Shown here one piece after another: positions 41,950 to 50,137 of a stretch of 64,000 nucleotides of DNA (position 1 is its first letter; every line of letters begins with the position of its first letter). A model generated the notes under the pieces. It was not told the DNA's origin. It ran no database searches and saw only the letters and a list, made by a program, of their open reading frames with translations. The position numbers and the translations under genes are program-made. The stretch comes from Lentzea fradiae (GTDB lineage Bacteria; Actinomycetota; Actinomycetes; Mycobacteriales; Pseudonocardiaceae). Location of the stretch: contig NZ_FNCC01000005.1 of NCBI RefSeq assembly GCF_900100955.1, forward strand, positions 62,001 to 126,000. Reading direction: 5' to 3'.

Positions 41950-44019
41950 TCACTCCTCCACAAGTGCGGTCAGTTCGGTCCACGGGGTGCGCTCGACGGA
42001 GACCGGCCCGCGGTCGGCGTCGGTGGCCGCGTAGGCGTCCCGCAGGCCCGCGGCCGCGGCGAGCAGGGCGGACACGGGCTGGATCACCAGCTCCACGCCG
42101 CAGTCGGCGAGCGTGGCCCGCGGCGGCAGCACGACGTCGTGCTCGTCGGCCTCGCTGCGGCCGAGCACCAGTGCGACGCCCGGCAGGTTCCGGTGCACCT
42201 CGCGCAACGTCTCGGCGTCCTTGACGCCCAGCACGAACACGAGGTCCGCCCCGGCCTCCGCGTACGCCTTGGCGCGGTCGATCGCGGCGGGCAGGCCCAG
42301 GACGCCGAGCGCGTCGGTGCGGGCGATCAGCAGGGCGTCGCGGCGCACGCGCCGGGCGGCGGCCAGCTTGGCCACCATCGCCTCGGTGGTCTCGATCTCC
42401 TTGCCGGGCAGGTGCCCGCACCGCTTCGGCGAGACCTGGTCCTCCAGCTGGATCGCGGCGGCACCGGCCCGTTCCAGGGCGATGACCGTCTCGGCGGCCT
42501 GCTCGGCGCCGCCGAAGCCGGTGTCGGCGTCGACGACGACCGGGACGGCCGCGGCGGAGGTGATGCGGGCGACCTGGGCGGCGAGGTCGGTGAGGCCGAG
42601 GAAGCCGCGGTCGGGCAGCCCCAGCGTGGCGATGCTCAGCGCGGCACCGGAGAGGAACACGGCTTGGTGCCCCGCCTGCCGCGCCAGCAATGCCGACAGC
42701 GCGTCGTGACAGCCGGGAGCCACGACCGGGCCCCGCGTCAGCAGCTCGGACAGCCGTCTGCCCGGTGACGCGGGGGAGCGCCGGGCGGCGTCGGTGAGTC
42801 GGCGCAGCTCCCGCGTGCTCGTCGCGAGCGACGTCATCAACGAGCTGCGGCGCAACGAGTTCCTGGTGGCCTCCGGGTCGTCCGCCGTCGCGGCGAGCCG
42901 GTCGTCCTGAGCCTTCTGCTTGACGGGGTCGCGTTCCTGCATCCGGTCGTAGTTCGCCTGCGCGGCGCGCTGGACGACCTGCATCGCCTCTTCCCGCCGC
43001 ACCAGCGAGTACGCCTCGGCGCACCGCCGTGCGTCCGCGCCGTCCAGCGCGGCCAGCACCGCGTCGACCGCGGCGACGGCGTCGTGGATGCCGCTGTTCA
43101 TGCCGAGTCCGCCGAGCGGGTTGTTGACGTGGGCGGCGTCGCCCGCGATCAGCACCCGGCCCCGTTCGAAGGTGGACGCCACCCGCTGGTGCACCTGGTA
43201 CAGCGACGCGTGGTCGATCTCGTAGTCGGAGTCCTTGGGCACCAGCCGCTTCAGGCGTTCCTGCACCCGTGCGGGCGCGACGGCGGCCTCGTCGGACTCC
43301 TCGTCGCCGACCGGCACCAGCACCCGCCAGTGCCGCGGCGTGCGCAGCAGCACGCCCCAGTCGACCGGGTCCGACAGGTAGCTCACCCAGGCCAGGCCGG
43401 GGATCTCGTCCTCCAGCGCGTACCGGGTGGAGATCACCAGGAACCGCTCGGGCAGCGTGATGCCGTCGAAGGCGATGCCGAGCGACTTGCGCACGACCGA
43501 GCTGGCGCCGTCGGCCGCGATCACCCACGGGCTCGTCCAGCTGGCCGCCCGGCCGTCGCCCTCGACGAACACGAGGGCGCGGTCGCCCGCGTCCTCGACC
43601 TTGACGACCGGTGAGCCGTAGACGATGCGCGCGTGCGGGAACTCGCGCAGGCGTTCGGCGATGATGCGGGTCAGGTTGTTCTGCTCGTTCTGCAGCCGGT
43701 AGGGGAACGCCGTCTCCCCGGCCAGTGCCGCGAGGTCGAACTCGGCGATGACACCGGCGCCCAGCCTGCGGTACTGGTAGAGCGGCGCGACCAGTCCGGT
43801 GCGGACCAGCTCGGCCGCGACGTCCAGCTCCTCCAGCAGCTCCAGAGTGGACGGGTGGAACGTGGACGCGCGCGACTCGCCGGACAGCTCGGCACCGGCT
43901 TCCAGCACGGTGACCCTCCGGCCCGCACGGGCGAGTTTCAGTGCCGCGACGAGACCGACGGGGCCTGCGCCCACCACGATCACGTCGGGCGAGTCCACGG
44001 TGGGATCGACGTCAGCCAC
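41950..44019 (-). CDS. Fused FAD aromatic hydroxylase and isocitrate-lyase/PEP-mutase-type lyase
   Basis: 689 residues in one uninterrupted frame. Residues 1-400 form a group A flavin monooxygenase: GAGPVG at 17-22, DG at 170-171, GDAAH at 293-297, as in phenol 2-monooxygenase or MHPCO-like hydroxylases. After a basic linker, residues 420-689 form an ICL/PEPM-superfamily TIM barrel: VVDADTGFGG near 497 (metal Asp) and KRCGHLPGKE at 532 (catalytic Cys loop), as in methylisocitrate, dimethylmalate or oxaloacetate lyases. All key residues are present in both halves. GTG start after GGAGGACCC. It heads a leftward operon with the isomerase-like gene. Presumably hydroxylation or ring cleavage is coupled to C-C cleavage of the product. 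Confidence 0.85.
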   Translation of the reverse strand: MADVDPTVDSPDVIVVGAGPVGLVAALKLARAGRRVTVLEAGAELSGESRASTFHPSTLELLEELDVAAELVRTGLVAPLYQYRRLGAGVIAEFDLAALAGETAFPYRLQNEQNNLTRIIAERLREFPHARIVYGSPVVKVEDAGDRALVFVEGDGRAASWTSPWVIAADGASSVVRKSLGIAFDGITLPERFLVISTRYALEDEIPGLAWVSYLSDPVDWGVLLRTPRHWRVLVPVGDEESDEAAVAPARVQERLKRLVPKDSDYEIDHASLYQVHQRVASTFERGRVLIAGDAAHVNNPLGGLGMNSGIHDAVAAVDAVLAALDGADARRCAEAYSLVRREEAMQVVQRAAQANYDRMQERDPVKQKAQDDRLAATADDPEATRNSLRRSSLMTSLATSTRELRRLTDAARRSPASPGRRLSELLTRGPVVAPGCHDALSALLARQAGHQAVFLSGAALSIATLGLPDRGFLGLTDLAAQVARITSAAAVPVVVDADTGFGGAEQAAETVIALERAGAAAIQLEDQVSPKRCGHLPGKEIETTEAMVAKLAAARRVRRDALLIARTDALGVLGLPAAIDRAKAYAEAGADLVFVLGVKDAETLREVHRNLPGVALVLGRSEADEHDVVLPPRATLADCGVELVIQPVSALLAAAAGLRDAYAATDADRGPVSVERTPWTELTALVEE

Positions 44020-44038
44020 GGGTCCTCCTGCGCTCGAC

Positions 44039-44064
44039 GTCCGGTGCTCTCACTCGCACCGGAC
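44039..44064 (-). promoter_or_regulatory. Inverted repeat in leader of fusion gene
   Basis: A 9-bp perfect inverted repeat (gtccggtgc at 44039-44047, gcaccggac at 44056-44064) with an 8-nt spacer, 20 bp upstream of the GTG start. A possible operator or leader hairpin. Confidence 0.5.
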
Positions 44065-44184
44065 GGTGGGCATGAGCGAGGCTAGGAAGACGGCGAACGC
44101 CGCGACAATCGCCGGGAGTCGTTTCCGTGCGGGTGAAACCCCGCGTTCCCAGCCGACGCGAAACACGGCGCCGGGCACGAGAAA

Positions 44185-44214
44185 GCGGGCCGGTCGAGGT
44201 TTCGACCGGCCCGC
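44185..44214 (-). terminator. Terminator of the large regulator gene
   Basis: A 13-bp perfect stem (44185-44197 with 44202-44214) followed on the minus strand by TTTCTCG, 15 bp after the regulator stop. Confidence 0.85.
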
Positions 44215-44228
44215 CACGGGAAAAACGG

Positions 44229-47135
44229 TTACTGCTCGGCGGACCGCATCCGGTTGTAGACGAGCCGGGCAGCCTCGTGGCGGCCCAGTTCGTTGTAGCG
44301 GCGCATGAGGTCACGGGCGAGCTCGGTCCGCCACGGGTCGGCGTCGAAACACCGTTCCATGACCCGGAGCTCCTCCTCGGGATCGTCCGATCTCCTGGTG
44401 AGGTCGAGCAACCGTGCGCCGACGCGTTGCCGGTGCCGCACCAGCTCGTGCGCGGCGGACTCGACCCACGGCTCGTACCGGTCGGAGGGGAGAAGCTCCC
44501 GGCAGGAGGCGTCGAAGAGCGCGGAGAGCTCCTCGCGCGTCGCCTCGGCTCCCTCGCACACCTGGCGCAACCGGACCAGGTCGCACGTGTCACCCGGAGG
44601 CAGGACCAGTTGGTACGTCGAGGAGTTCGAGACCACGTACCGCGAGTCGACGCCGCGGCCGAGATCGGGTTCCAGCGCGCGGCGCAGCCAGTACACCGCG
44701 GTGTTGAGGCCCCGTTGCGCGGCCTCCGCGGTCTTCTCCTGCGACCACAGCAGGTCGGTGATCTCCTCGACGTGCAGCGGGCGTCCCGTCACGAGCAGCA
44801 GCTTGAAAAGCTGCCTGGCTCTTCGTCTTCCCCACGCCGCCGTGGGCATCGGCGTCCCGTCGCGCATCACCGTGAACCCGCCGAGCACCGAGACGTCCAG
44901 CCTCGGGGCCACCGGCGCGGCCGGCTCGGCGGGAGCGGGCGGGGGAGCGGAGACGTGCCGGCGTGCCCGCGTCGCCAGGTGCCGGTTGGACTTCTCGCAG
45001 TCCTCCAGCGCCAGCGCGGCGAAACGGGCGGCCTCGTCGCGGTGCCCGGCGGCGGCGAGCGCGTCGGCCAGCTCGGCACGGGTCCAGGTGATCTCGTGCC
45101 GGTAGCCGAACGCCAGCGCCGACTCGTGGGCGGTCTCCACGAGCCGCAGGTCGGCGTCCCGCCCGGCGCAGGCCAGCTCGATCTCCGCCGCGAGCAGGTC
45201 GAGCTGGTGCGCCCGCCAGATGAACATCCCGTCGGCCTGGTGCCGCCGCAGCGTGCCGAGCAGGGCGCGTGCCTGCTCCGCCCGGCCCTCGCGCAGGTCG
45301 AGCCGCGCCTGCAGCAGGTCGAACCACCCGGCGTTGAACTTGGTCATGCCGCGTTCGGAGGCGGCCTCACGGCCCCGTTCCACCCACTCGCGGCACTCGT
45401 CGGGCCGGCCGAGGTCCCACAGCACCAGCGCCCCGTAGGCGAGGACCACGGGGAGGCGGCTCAGCGGGTCGCTGCGCTCCATCAGCCGCGCAGACACCTG
45501 CAACTGGTTCAGCGCGCCGGTGAGGTCGCCGTCGCACCGTCGCCCGTACACCGCGTCGACCGCCGCGTGGTAGGCCGTGAACGGGAGGTTGGACTGCGCC
45601 TGCGGGTGTTCGGTCGCCCGGCGCCGCATGCGCTCGGCTTCCTCGTCGCGGTTCGCGAGCAGCAACGACTGCCAGACGCACAGGTCGACGAACGGCTGCC
45701 ACTGGTCGTGCGGGTCGATCGGGGCGACCGGGTGGTCCGATCGCGGCCGGATCGGCTGGTTGAGCGTCGAGCTGGCGAGCCAGTAGGCCGACAGCGACGC
45801 CTCGGCGGCCTTGCCCTCGCGCGCGTAGCTCTCCCGTGCGCGCAGGAAGGCGGCACGTGCCTCGGTGAGGTAGCCGCTGTGCATGTCGACGATGCCCTCG
45901 ATGTGCGACAGCGCCGGGTTGTCCCGCAGCTGCGACTCGGGCAGGCCCGCGAGCCACTCGCCGACCTCGCTGATCCGGCCCTGCTCCACCATCCGCGGCG
46001 CGCGTTCCCGCAGCGCGTCCGCGACCTCGGACCAGTCGCCCGCCTGGATCAGGTGGTGCACGGCCTCGGCCTCGTCACCCTCACGCCGCCACGCCTGCGC
46101 GATGGTGCGGTGCGCGTCCCGCACACCCTCGACACCGACCCTGGCGCGCAGCATGTCGGCGAGCACGATCGCGAGCGCCCGGTGGTAGCGGACGCGCACA
46201 CCCTGCCTGCCCACGGGCAGGACGAACGAGTTGACGCGCGGCGCGGAGACCAGCAGGGCACCGGCGGCGGGGCCGAACGCGTGCGCGCACACCGCGGGTT
46301 CCAGCTCGCGCATCAACGAGGTGCGCTGGACGAAGTCCGCGAGCTCCGGGTCCTCCATCAGCTTCGTGCCGAGCAGCACGGGCGCGCGGTGTTCGAGCAG
46401 GCGCCGCAACGCGACGTGGATCGGGCGGCGGGAGGCGGCGATCTCCTGGATCGCGGACGGCCACCCGTCGAGGTCGGCGGTGAGCTCGACGGCGACCCGG
46501 CGGCTCACGCGCCGGTCGTTGGCCGCGAGCACCTGCTGCGTCTCCTCGGGCGTGAACGCGAGGTCGTCGGGTCCGATGAGGACGAACCGGTCGTGCGAGG
46601 ACTCGGCCGTCCACGGCAGGTCGATCAGGAAGCGGGACAGGCACACCAGCCGGCTCTGCGTGCGGGCGGGGAACGCCAGCACCTCCAGCAGGGTCGTCAT
46701 GCTGCCGGACGGTCCCAGCACGTGCATCCCGTCGAGCACGAGGTGCACCGGCTCCCGCACGCGCGCGAGGGCCGCGCGTGCGAGGTCGGCGAGCTGGTCG
46801 AGATTCGCCTCGTCCCCCAACGGGAACGTCACACCCGTCAGTTCCGGGTGCCTCCGTGCCAAGGCGTGGAACACGTTCCGCAGGAACGTCGACGGAACGT
46901 GGTCGGCCTGTCGCAGCCGGTACCAGACCCAGGGTGAGCCTTGGTGTTCCGGCGTGAACTCCTTGGCGAACGTGGTCTTCCCGTAGCCCGAGGGGGCTTC
47001 CACGGCCACGATCCGCGCCGACGCCAGCGCCGGGTCCACGCGCGGGAGCCTGGGGAACACCACCGCGTCCCACCGGCCTGCCCGTACCTCGTGACCGAAC
47101 GTCACTTCTGCTTGCGGATATGTGGTTCTTCGCAA
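44229..47135 (-). CDS. MalT-like STAND ATPase with C-terminal SARP DNA-binding module
   Basis: About 968 residues. The N-terminal third is a STAND NTPase: Walker A VEAPSGYGKTTFAKEF near residue 45 and Walker B LVLDGMHVL near 130. A long TPR-like helical sensor region follows. The last 225 residues start LDVSVLGGFTVMRDG and contain an OmpR-type winged helix (AWGRRRARQLFKLLLVTG, EEITDLLW, GLNTAVYWLRRALEP) and a BTAD-like helical repeat, i.e. a SARP module at the C-terminus. The TTG at 47135 after GGAGGGG is my choice; GTG 47105 is possible. It is divergent from ferredoxin-P450 and is the obvious candidate to bind the GTAGAG direct repeats. Confidence 0.85.
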   Translation of the reverse strand: MRRTTYPQAEVTFGHEVRAGRWDAVVFPRLPRVDPALASARIVAVEAPSGYGKTTFAKEFTPEHQGSPWVWYRLRQADHVPSTFLRNVFHALARRHPELTGVTFPLGDEANLDQLADLARAALARVREPVHLVLDGMHVLGPSGSMTTLLEVLAFPARTQSRLVCLSRFLIDLPWTAESSHDRFVLIGPDDLAFTPEETQQVLAANDRRVSRRVAVELTADLDGWPSAIQEIAASRRPIHVALRRLLEHRAPVLLGTKLMEDPELADFVQRTSLMRELEPAVCAHAFGPAAGALLVSAPRVNSFVLPVGRQGVRVRYHRALAIVLADMLRARVGVEGVRDAHRTIAQAWRREGDEAEAVHHLIQAGDWSEVADALRERAPRMVEQGRISEVGEWLAGLPESQLRDNPALSHIEGIVDMHSGYLTEARAAFLRARESYAREGKAAEASLSAYWLASSTLNQPIRPRSDHPVAPIDPHDQWQPFVDLCVWQSLLLANRDEEAERMRRRATEHPQAQSNLPFTAYHAAVDAVYGRRCDGDLTGALNQLQVSARLMERSDPLSRLPVVLAYGALVLWDLGRPDECREWVERGREAASERGMTKFNAGWFDLLQARLDLREGRAEQARALLGTLRRHQADGMFIWRAHQLDLLAAEIELACAGRDADLRLVETAHESALAFGYRHEITWTRAELADALAAAGHRDEAARFAALALEDCEKSNRHLATRARRHVSAPPPAPAEPAAPVAPRLDVSVLGGFTVMRDGTPMPTAAWGRRRARQLFKLLLVTGRPLHVEEITDLLWSQEKTAEAAQRGLNTAVYWLRRALEPDLGRGVDSRYVVSNSSTYQLVLPPGDTCDLVRLRQVCEGAEATREELSALFDASCRELLPSDRYEPWVESAAHELVRHRQRVGARLLDLTRRSDDPEEELRVMERCFDADPWRTELARDLMRRYNELGRHEAARLVYNRMRSAEQ

Positions 47136-47270
47136 CGCCCCTCCATGCACATCAGCCGGATCGGCAGTGTTCGCGATCTTCTCGGTGCGCCCGGGATGAG
47201 GGCTCGGCGCGGCGGCGGCGGATGGTGCGCAGCCGTGCGGCGGTGGTGGTGCGGCTGGTCGGCCACACCT

Positions 47271-47303
47271 GTCGACCGAATGTAGATCGGTCGCCGCGAT
47301 GCT
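47271..47303 (+). promoter_or_regulatory. SARP-type direct-repeat promoter 2 (weaker copy)
   Basis: GTCGAC (47271-47276) and GTAGAT (47282-47287), 11 bp apart, then 10 bp and GATGCT (47298-47303). Same geometry as the sites at 33557, 49283 and 52167. It lies between the regulator gene and the ferredoxin gene. Confidence 0.5.
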
Positions 47304-47313
47304 TGGGTCACAT

Positions 47314-47336
47314 CGGCGTAACGACAGATTACGCCG
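47314..47336 (+). promoter_or_regulatory. Palindrome in ferredoxin leader
   Basis: cggcgtaa (47314-47321) and ttacgccg (47329-47336): an 8-bp perfect inverted repeat with 7-bp spacer, just downstream of the predicted -10 box. It is positioned to act as a repressor site, for example for the IclR or GntR protein. Confidence 0.55.
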
Positions 47337-47394
47337 TTCAGCAGAGTGACCGGTGCTGTACGCACAGTCGCCGGGGGTAGTGAGGGGCTCCGTG

Positions 47395-47709
47395 ATGTTC
47401 CGCTTGAGATCCGCAGACGGCAACGTGATCGAGCTCGAACCGGAGCACGGGGAGTCCGTGATGGACACCGCGGTCCGCGCGGGCGTCGACGGCATCGTCG
47501 GCGAGTGCGGCGGTTCGGCCTCGTGCGGCACGTGCCACGTGTTCGTGCCGGAGGAGCACCTCGCGCGCCTGGACCCGCCGGAGTTCGCCGAGGAGCAGAC
47601 CCTCGGCTACACGGCGGTGCCGCGCACGGACGCGAGCAGGCTGGCCTGCCAGGTCCCCGCGGCCGACGTGGACGGTGCCGTCCTGGACCTGCCCGAACGC
47701 CAGTACTGA
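47395..47709 (+). CDS. [2Fe-2S] ferredoxin
   Basis: 104-residue adrenodoxin/putidaredoxin-type ferredoxin. Cluster ligands: GECGGSASCGTCHVF (C-5x-C-2x-C) and the later Cys in RLACQV. The start MFRLRSADGNVIELEPEHGE at ATG 47395 follows GAGGGG. Located 38 bp before a P450 gene, so it is the likely electron donor. No ferredoxin reductase is encoded in the window; one must be shared from elsewhere. Confidence 0.9.
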   Translation: MFRLRSADGNVIELEPEHGESVMDTAVRAGVDGIVGECGGSASCGTCHVFVPEEHLARLDPPEFAEEQTLGYTAVPRTDASRLACQVPAADVDGAVLDLPERQY

Positions 47710-47747
47710 CCACAGTGGATCGATCCCATCGGCCGTCAGGAGGACGG

Positions 47748-48950
47748 ATGCCGCAGACTGCCAGCACGGGAGCGGTCGAGCTCGACCTCGACCCGTTCTC
47801 CGACGAGACCATCCACGAGCGCGAGCACTTCGACACCACCGTGCGCGAGACCGCTCCCGTCGTGTGGTTGTCCCGCTACGGGGTGTGGGCGACAGGACGG
47901 CACGCGGAGGGTGAGCAGGTCGTCACGGACTGGCAATCCTTCACCAACACCGCGGGCACCGGCCTGCTGGACACGCGCAAGAAGGAGAACTGGCGCGCGC
48001 CCAGCCCCGTCCTCGACGCCGACCCGCCGGACCACACCAAGTACCGCTCGGTCATCGCCTCGGTGCTGTCGCCCGTCATGGTGCGCACCTTGCAGGAGCA
48101 CTTCGAGGAACGCGCCGCCCAGATGGTGGACGAGCTGGTGGAGCGCCGGGAGTTCGACGCTGCCCAGGACCTCGCCCAGGCGTACCCGCTCGCGGTGGTG
48201 CCGGAGATCGTCGGCATGAGCCCGGAGGGCCGGGAGAACCTGCTGCCGTACTCGGAGCTGAACTTCCAGGCGATGGGCCCGCGCAACGAGCGCTACCGGC
48301 GCGCCGCCGAACGCGCCCAGGCCGCCGTGGACTACGCCGCCACCGCCGTGCTGCGCGAGAACCTGGACCCCGACGGCATCGGCATGCGGATCTACGCGGC
48401 CGCCGACGAGGGCACGGTCACCGAGCAGGAGGCCGCGCTGCTGGTGCGCACGTTCGTCGGCGCCGGAGTCGACACCACCATGTACAGCATGGGGCTCACC
48501 CTCCACGCGCTCATGACGAACCCGGACCAGTGGGCGCTGTTGCAGTCCGAGCCGGGACGGGCGCGCAACGCCTACGAGGAGGCGCTGCGCTGGGCCACCC
48601 CCGGCCCGTTGCTCGGCAGGACGACCGCGACCGAGGTGGAGCTCGGCGGTGTCACGCTCGGCGCGGGCCAGAAGGTCCTCGTGTGCGTCAACGCCGCGAA
48701 CCACGACCCGCGCCGCTGGGAGGACCCCGACCGGTTCGACATCACCCGGCGTGCCAACGGCCACCTGACCTTCGGCAAGGGCGTGCACGCCTGCGTGGGG
48801 CAGATGCTCGCCCGCGCCGAGGTGACGGCCGTGCTGAGCGCCTTCGTGCGGCGGGTGAAGTCGGTGGAGCTGGTGGGGGAGCCCGTCAAGCTCGACTCCA
48901 ACTGGCTGCGCGGCTGGGAGCACCTCCCCGTGCGGGTCACCCCGCACTGA
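47748..48950 (+). CDS. Cytochrome P450
   Basis: 400-residue soluble class I P450. I-helix GAGVDTTMYSMG, ExxR in EEALRW, and heme-binding FGKGVHACVGQML with the axial Cys. The N-terminal LSRYGVWATGRHAEGEQVVT and DADPPDHTKYRSVIASVLSP recall the CYP199-type enzymes that oxidise substituted benzoates, e.g. O-demethylation; this likeness is from memory. ATG after AGGAGGACGG. Co-transcribed with the ferredoxin. It would perform the first oxidation of the imported substrate. Confidence 0.9.
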   Translation: MPQTASTGAVELDLDPFSDETIHEREHFDTTVRETAPVVWLSRYGVWATGRHAEGEQVVTDWQSFTNTAGTGLLDTRKKENWRAPSPVLDADPPDHTKYRSVIASVLSPVMVRTLQEHFEERAAQMVDELVERREFDAAQDLAQAYPLAVVPEIVGMSPEGRENLLPYSELNFQAMGPRNERYRRAAERAQAAVDYAATAVLRENLDPDGIGMRIYAAADEGTVTEQEAALLVRTFVGAGVDTTMYSMGLTLHALMTNPDQWALLQSEPGRARNAYEEALRWATPGPLLGRTTATEVELGGVTLGAGQKVLVCVNAANHDPRRWEDPDRFDITRRANGHLTFGKGVHACVGQMLARAEVTAVLSAFVRRVKSVELVGEPVKLDSNWLRGWEHLPVRVTPH

Positions 48951-49057
48951 GCACTGCCCTGGCGGTCCTGTCCCGCGCTCCCTTCCTCTCCCTTCCCCGC
49001 CCGCCCGCGTGTCATCCGCCAGTGTTCACCGCCTCCTCTGCGTGACGTGGCTATAGG

Positions 49058-49104
49058 ACGCGGGGGCCCCGCGTATCACTGGAGGGAACGCGGGGCCCCC
49101 GCGT
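49058..49104. terminator. 17-bp perfect GC hairpin
   Basis: acgcgggggccccgcgt (49058-49074) pairs with 49088-49104 over 17 bp with a 13-nt loop; each arm is itself nearly self-complementary. Probably terminates the ferredoxin-P450 transcript; no T-run. Confidence 0.6.
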
Positions 49105-49213
49105 TCCCGACGGGAAACACGAAAGAGAGTCGCGAGCTGGGCGGGGCGTTACGGACAGCACTTGTCGAAGCAGCACTGAGAACGTGCCCGTTCTGCGGGA
49201 GTCACGGGCGCGC

Positions 49214-49253
49214 GACGCGGTCCCGCCCGTCCGCCAACGGGCGGGGCCGCGTC
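49214..49253. terminator. Second large GC hairpin before cupin promoter
   Basis: 49214-49230 pairs with 49237-49253 (17 bp, one G-U) around a 6-nt loop. It would isolate the cupin promoter from upstream transcription. Confidence 0.55.
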
Positions 49254-49282
49254 TCCGGCGCTCGCGTCGTGGAGACCGCGTT

Positions 49283-49315
49283 GTAGAGACCGCGTAGAGC
49301 CGCCGGTCCTACGGT
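49283..49315 (+). promoter_or_regulatory. SARP-type direct-repeat promoter 3
   Basis: GTAGAG at 49283-49288 and 49294-49299 (11 bp apart), then 10 bp and TACGGT (49310-49315), a good actinobacterial -10 hexamer. No -35 consensus. About 105 bp before the cupin start. Confidence 0.72.
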
Positions 49316-49420
49316 CATCGCCACCAGAGCCGAGTCGTCACCGACTCCAGGCGGTGGCCAGCCACATCCGGATGTCGAGTCAGATCCGGCCGATCCCCGG
49401 CCGGCCAGGGGGTGCAGACG

Positions 49421-50089
49421 ATGAGGCCGTACGTGTCGTTGCCGCGGGCGCTCGCCGACGCCGAGGGCGTCGAGGGACCGAGGGTGCTGACCCAGGACCC
49501 GGAGTCCGGGTGCACCACGATGCTGTGGTCGCTGCCCGCGAACACCGTGGCGGAGCTCGGGGTGCCGGGCTACGACGCCGAGTACTTCCTGGTGTCGGGG
49601 CGGTTGTGCGACAGGTCCGGCACCTCGTGGCCGGAACACGCCTACCGGACGGTCAGGGCGTCGGGCTCGCTCGCCGTGTCCGCCGCCGAGCCGGCGGTGC
49701 TGCTGCGGCGCACCCTGCCCGCCACCGCCGAGCCGATGGACGAGCTGGAGATCGACCCGCGCGAGCGGAGCTGGGTCGAGGTCGCCGGCGGGAACGGCGG
49801 CGCGGGGCTCGCCCGGCTGCCGCTGCGCTGGCAGGTCGGTCGCGGCGACTGCAGCCTGCTCGTGCGGTTCGAGCCCGGCTGGGTGAGCCCGCACGGCAGG
49901 CACGCGCACAGCACGTTCGAGGAGTGCCTGGTGCTGACCGGCACGATCGAGACCGACACCGAGACCAGCGGGCCCGGCAGCTACGTGTGCAAGCCGCCGG
50001 GGACGCCCCAGTCGCCGCCGCGCGCACCGGGCGGCGCGCTGGTCTGGATCAGCCACGGCGGAGCGATGGACTTCCGCCCGGTCACCTGA
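49421..50089 (+). CDS. Double-cupin protein
   Basis: 222 residues with two cupin-like beta repeats. The second shows FEPGWVSPHGRHAHSTFEEC, LVLTGTIETDTETSG and GSYVCKPPGTPQSP, the G-5x-H-x-H...E and G-5x-P-x-G motifs with probable metal ligands. The first lacks the His pair (ELGVPGYDAEYFLVSGRLC). This pattern fits small dioxygenases, hydrolases or anti-sigma ChrR-like cupins. ATG 49421 is favoured by AGGGGG; GTG 49412 is possible. First gene of the operon cupin-permease-SDR. Confidence 0.72.
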   Translation: MRPYVSLPRALADAEGVEGPRVLTQDPESGCTTMLWSLPANTVAELGVPGYDAEYFLVSGRLCDRSGTSWPEHAYRTVRASGSLAVSAAEPAVLLRRTLPATAEPMDELEIDPRERSWVEVAGGNGGAGLARLPLRWQVGRGDCSLLVRFEPGWVSPHGRHAHSTFEECLVLTGTIETDTETSGPGSYVCKPPGTPQSPPRAPGGALVWISHGGAMDFRPVT

Positions 50090-50137
50090 CCGTCCACGGC
50101 AGGGCCCCAGCGATCGAAGCGGATGTCAGGAGCCGAG

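Larger units (their letters stand above)
48951..49420. other. Intergenic region with two large hairpins and a promoter
   Basis: 470 bp between P450 and cupin genes without a credible gene. It contains the hairpins at 49058-49104 and 49214-49253 and the direct-repeat promoter at 49283-49315. Confidence 0.6.

Noticed and set aside
44127..46937. A 936-codon open frame on the plus strand opposite the large regulator
   Set aside because: It lacks any domain pattern and mirrors the high-GC codon structure of the minus-strand gene, which has clear ATPase and SARP motifs.
49047..49286. A small plus-strand frame with a CPFC motif between P450 and cupin genes
   Set aside because: It spans two large hairpins and the direct-repeat promoter, has no ribosome-binding site, and no family resemblance.
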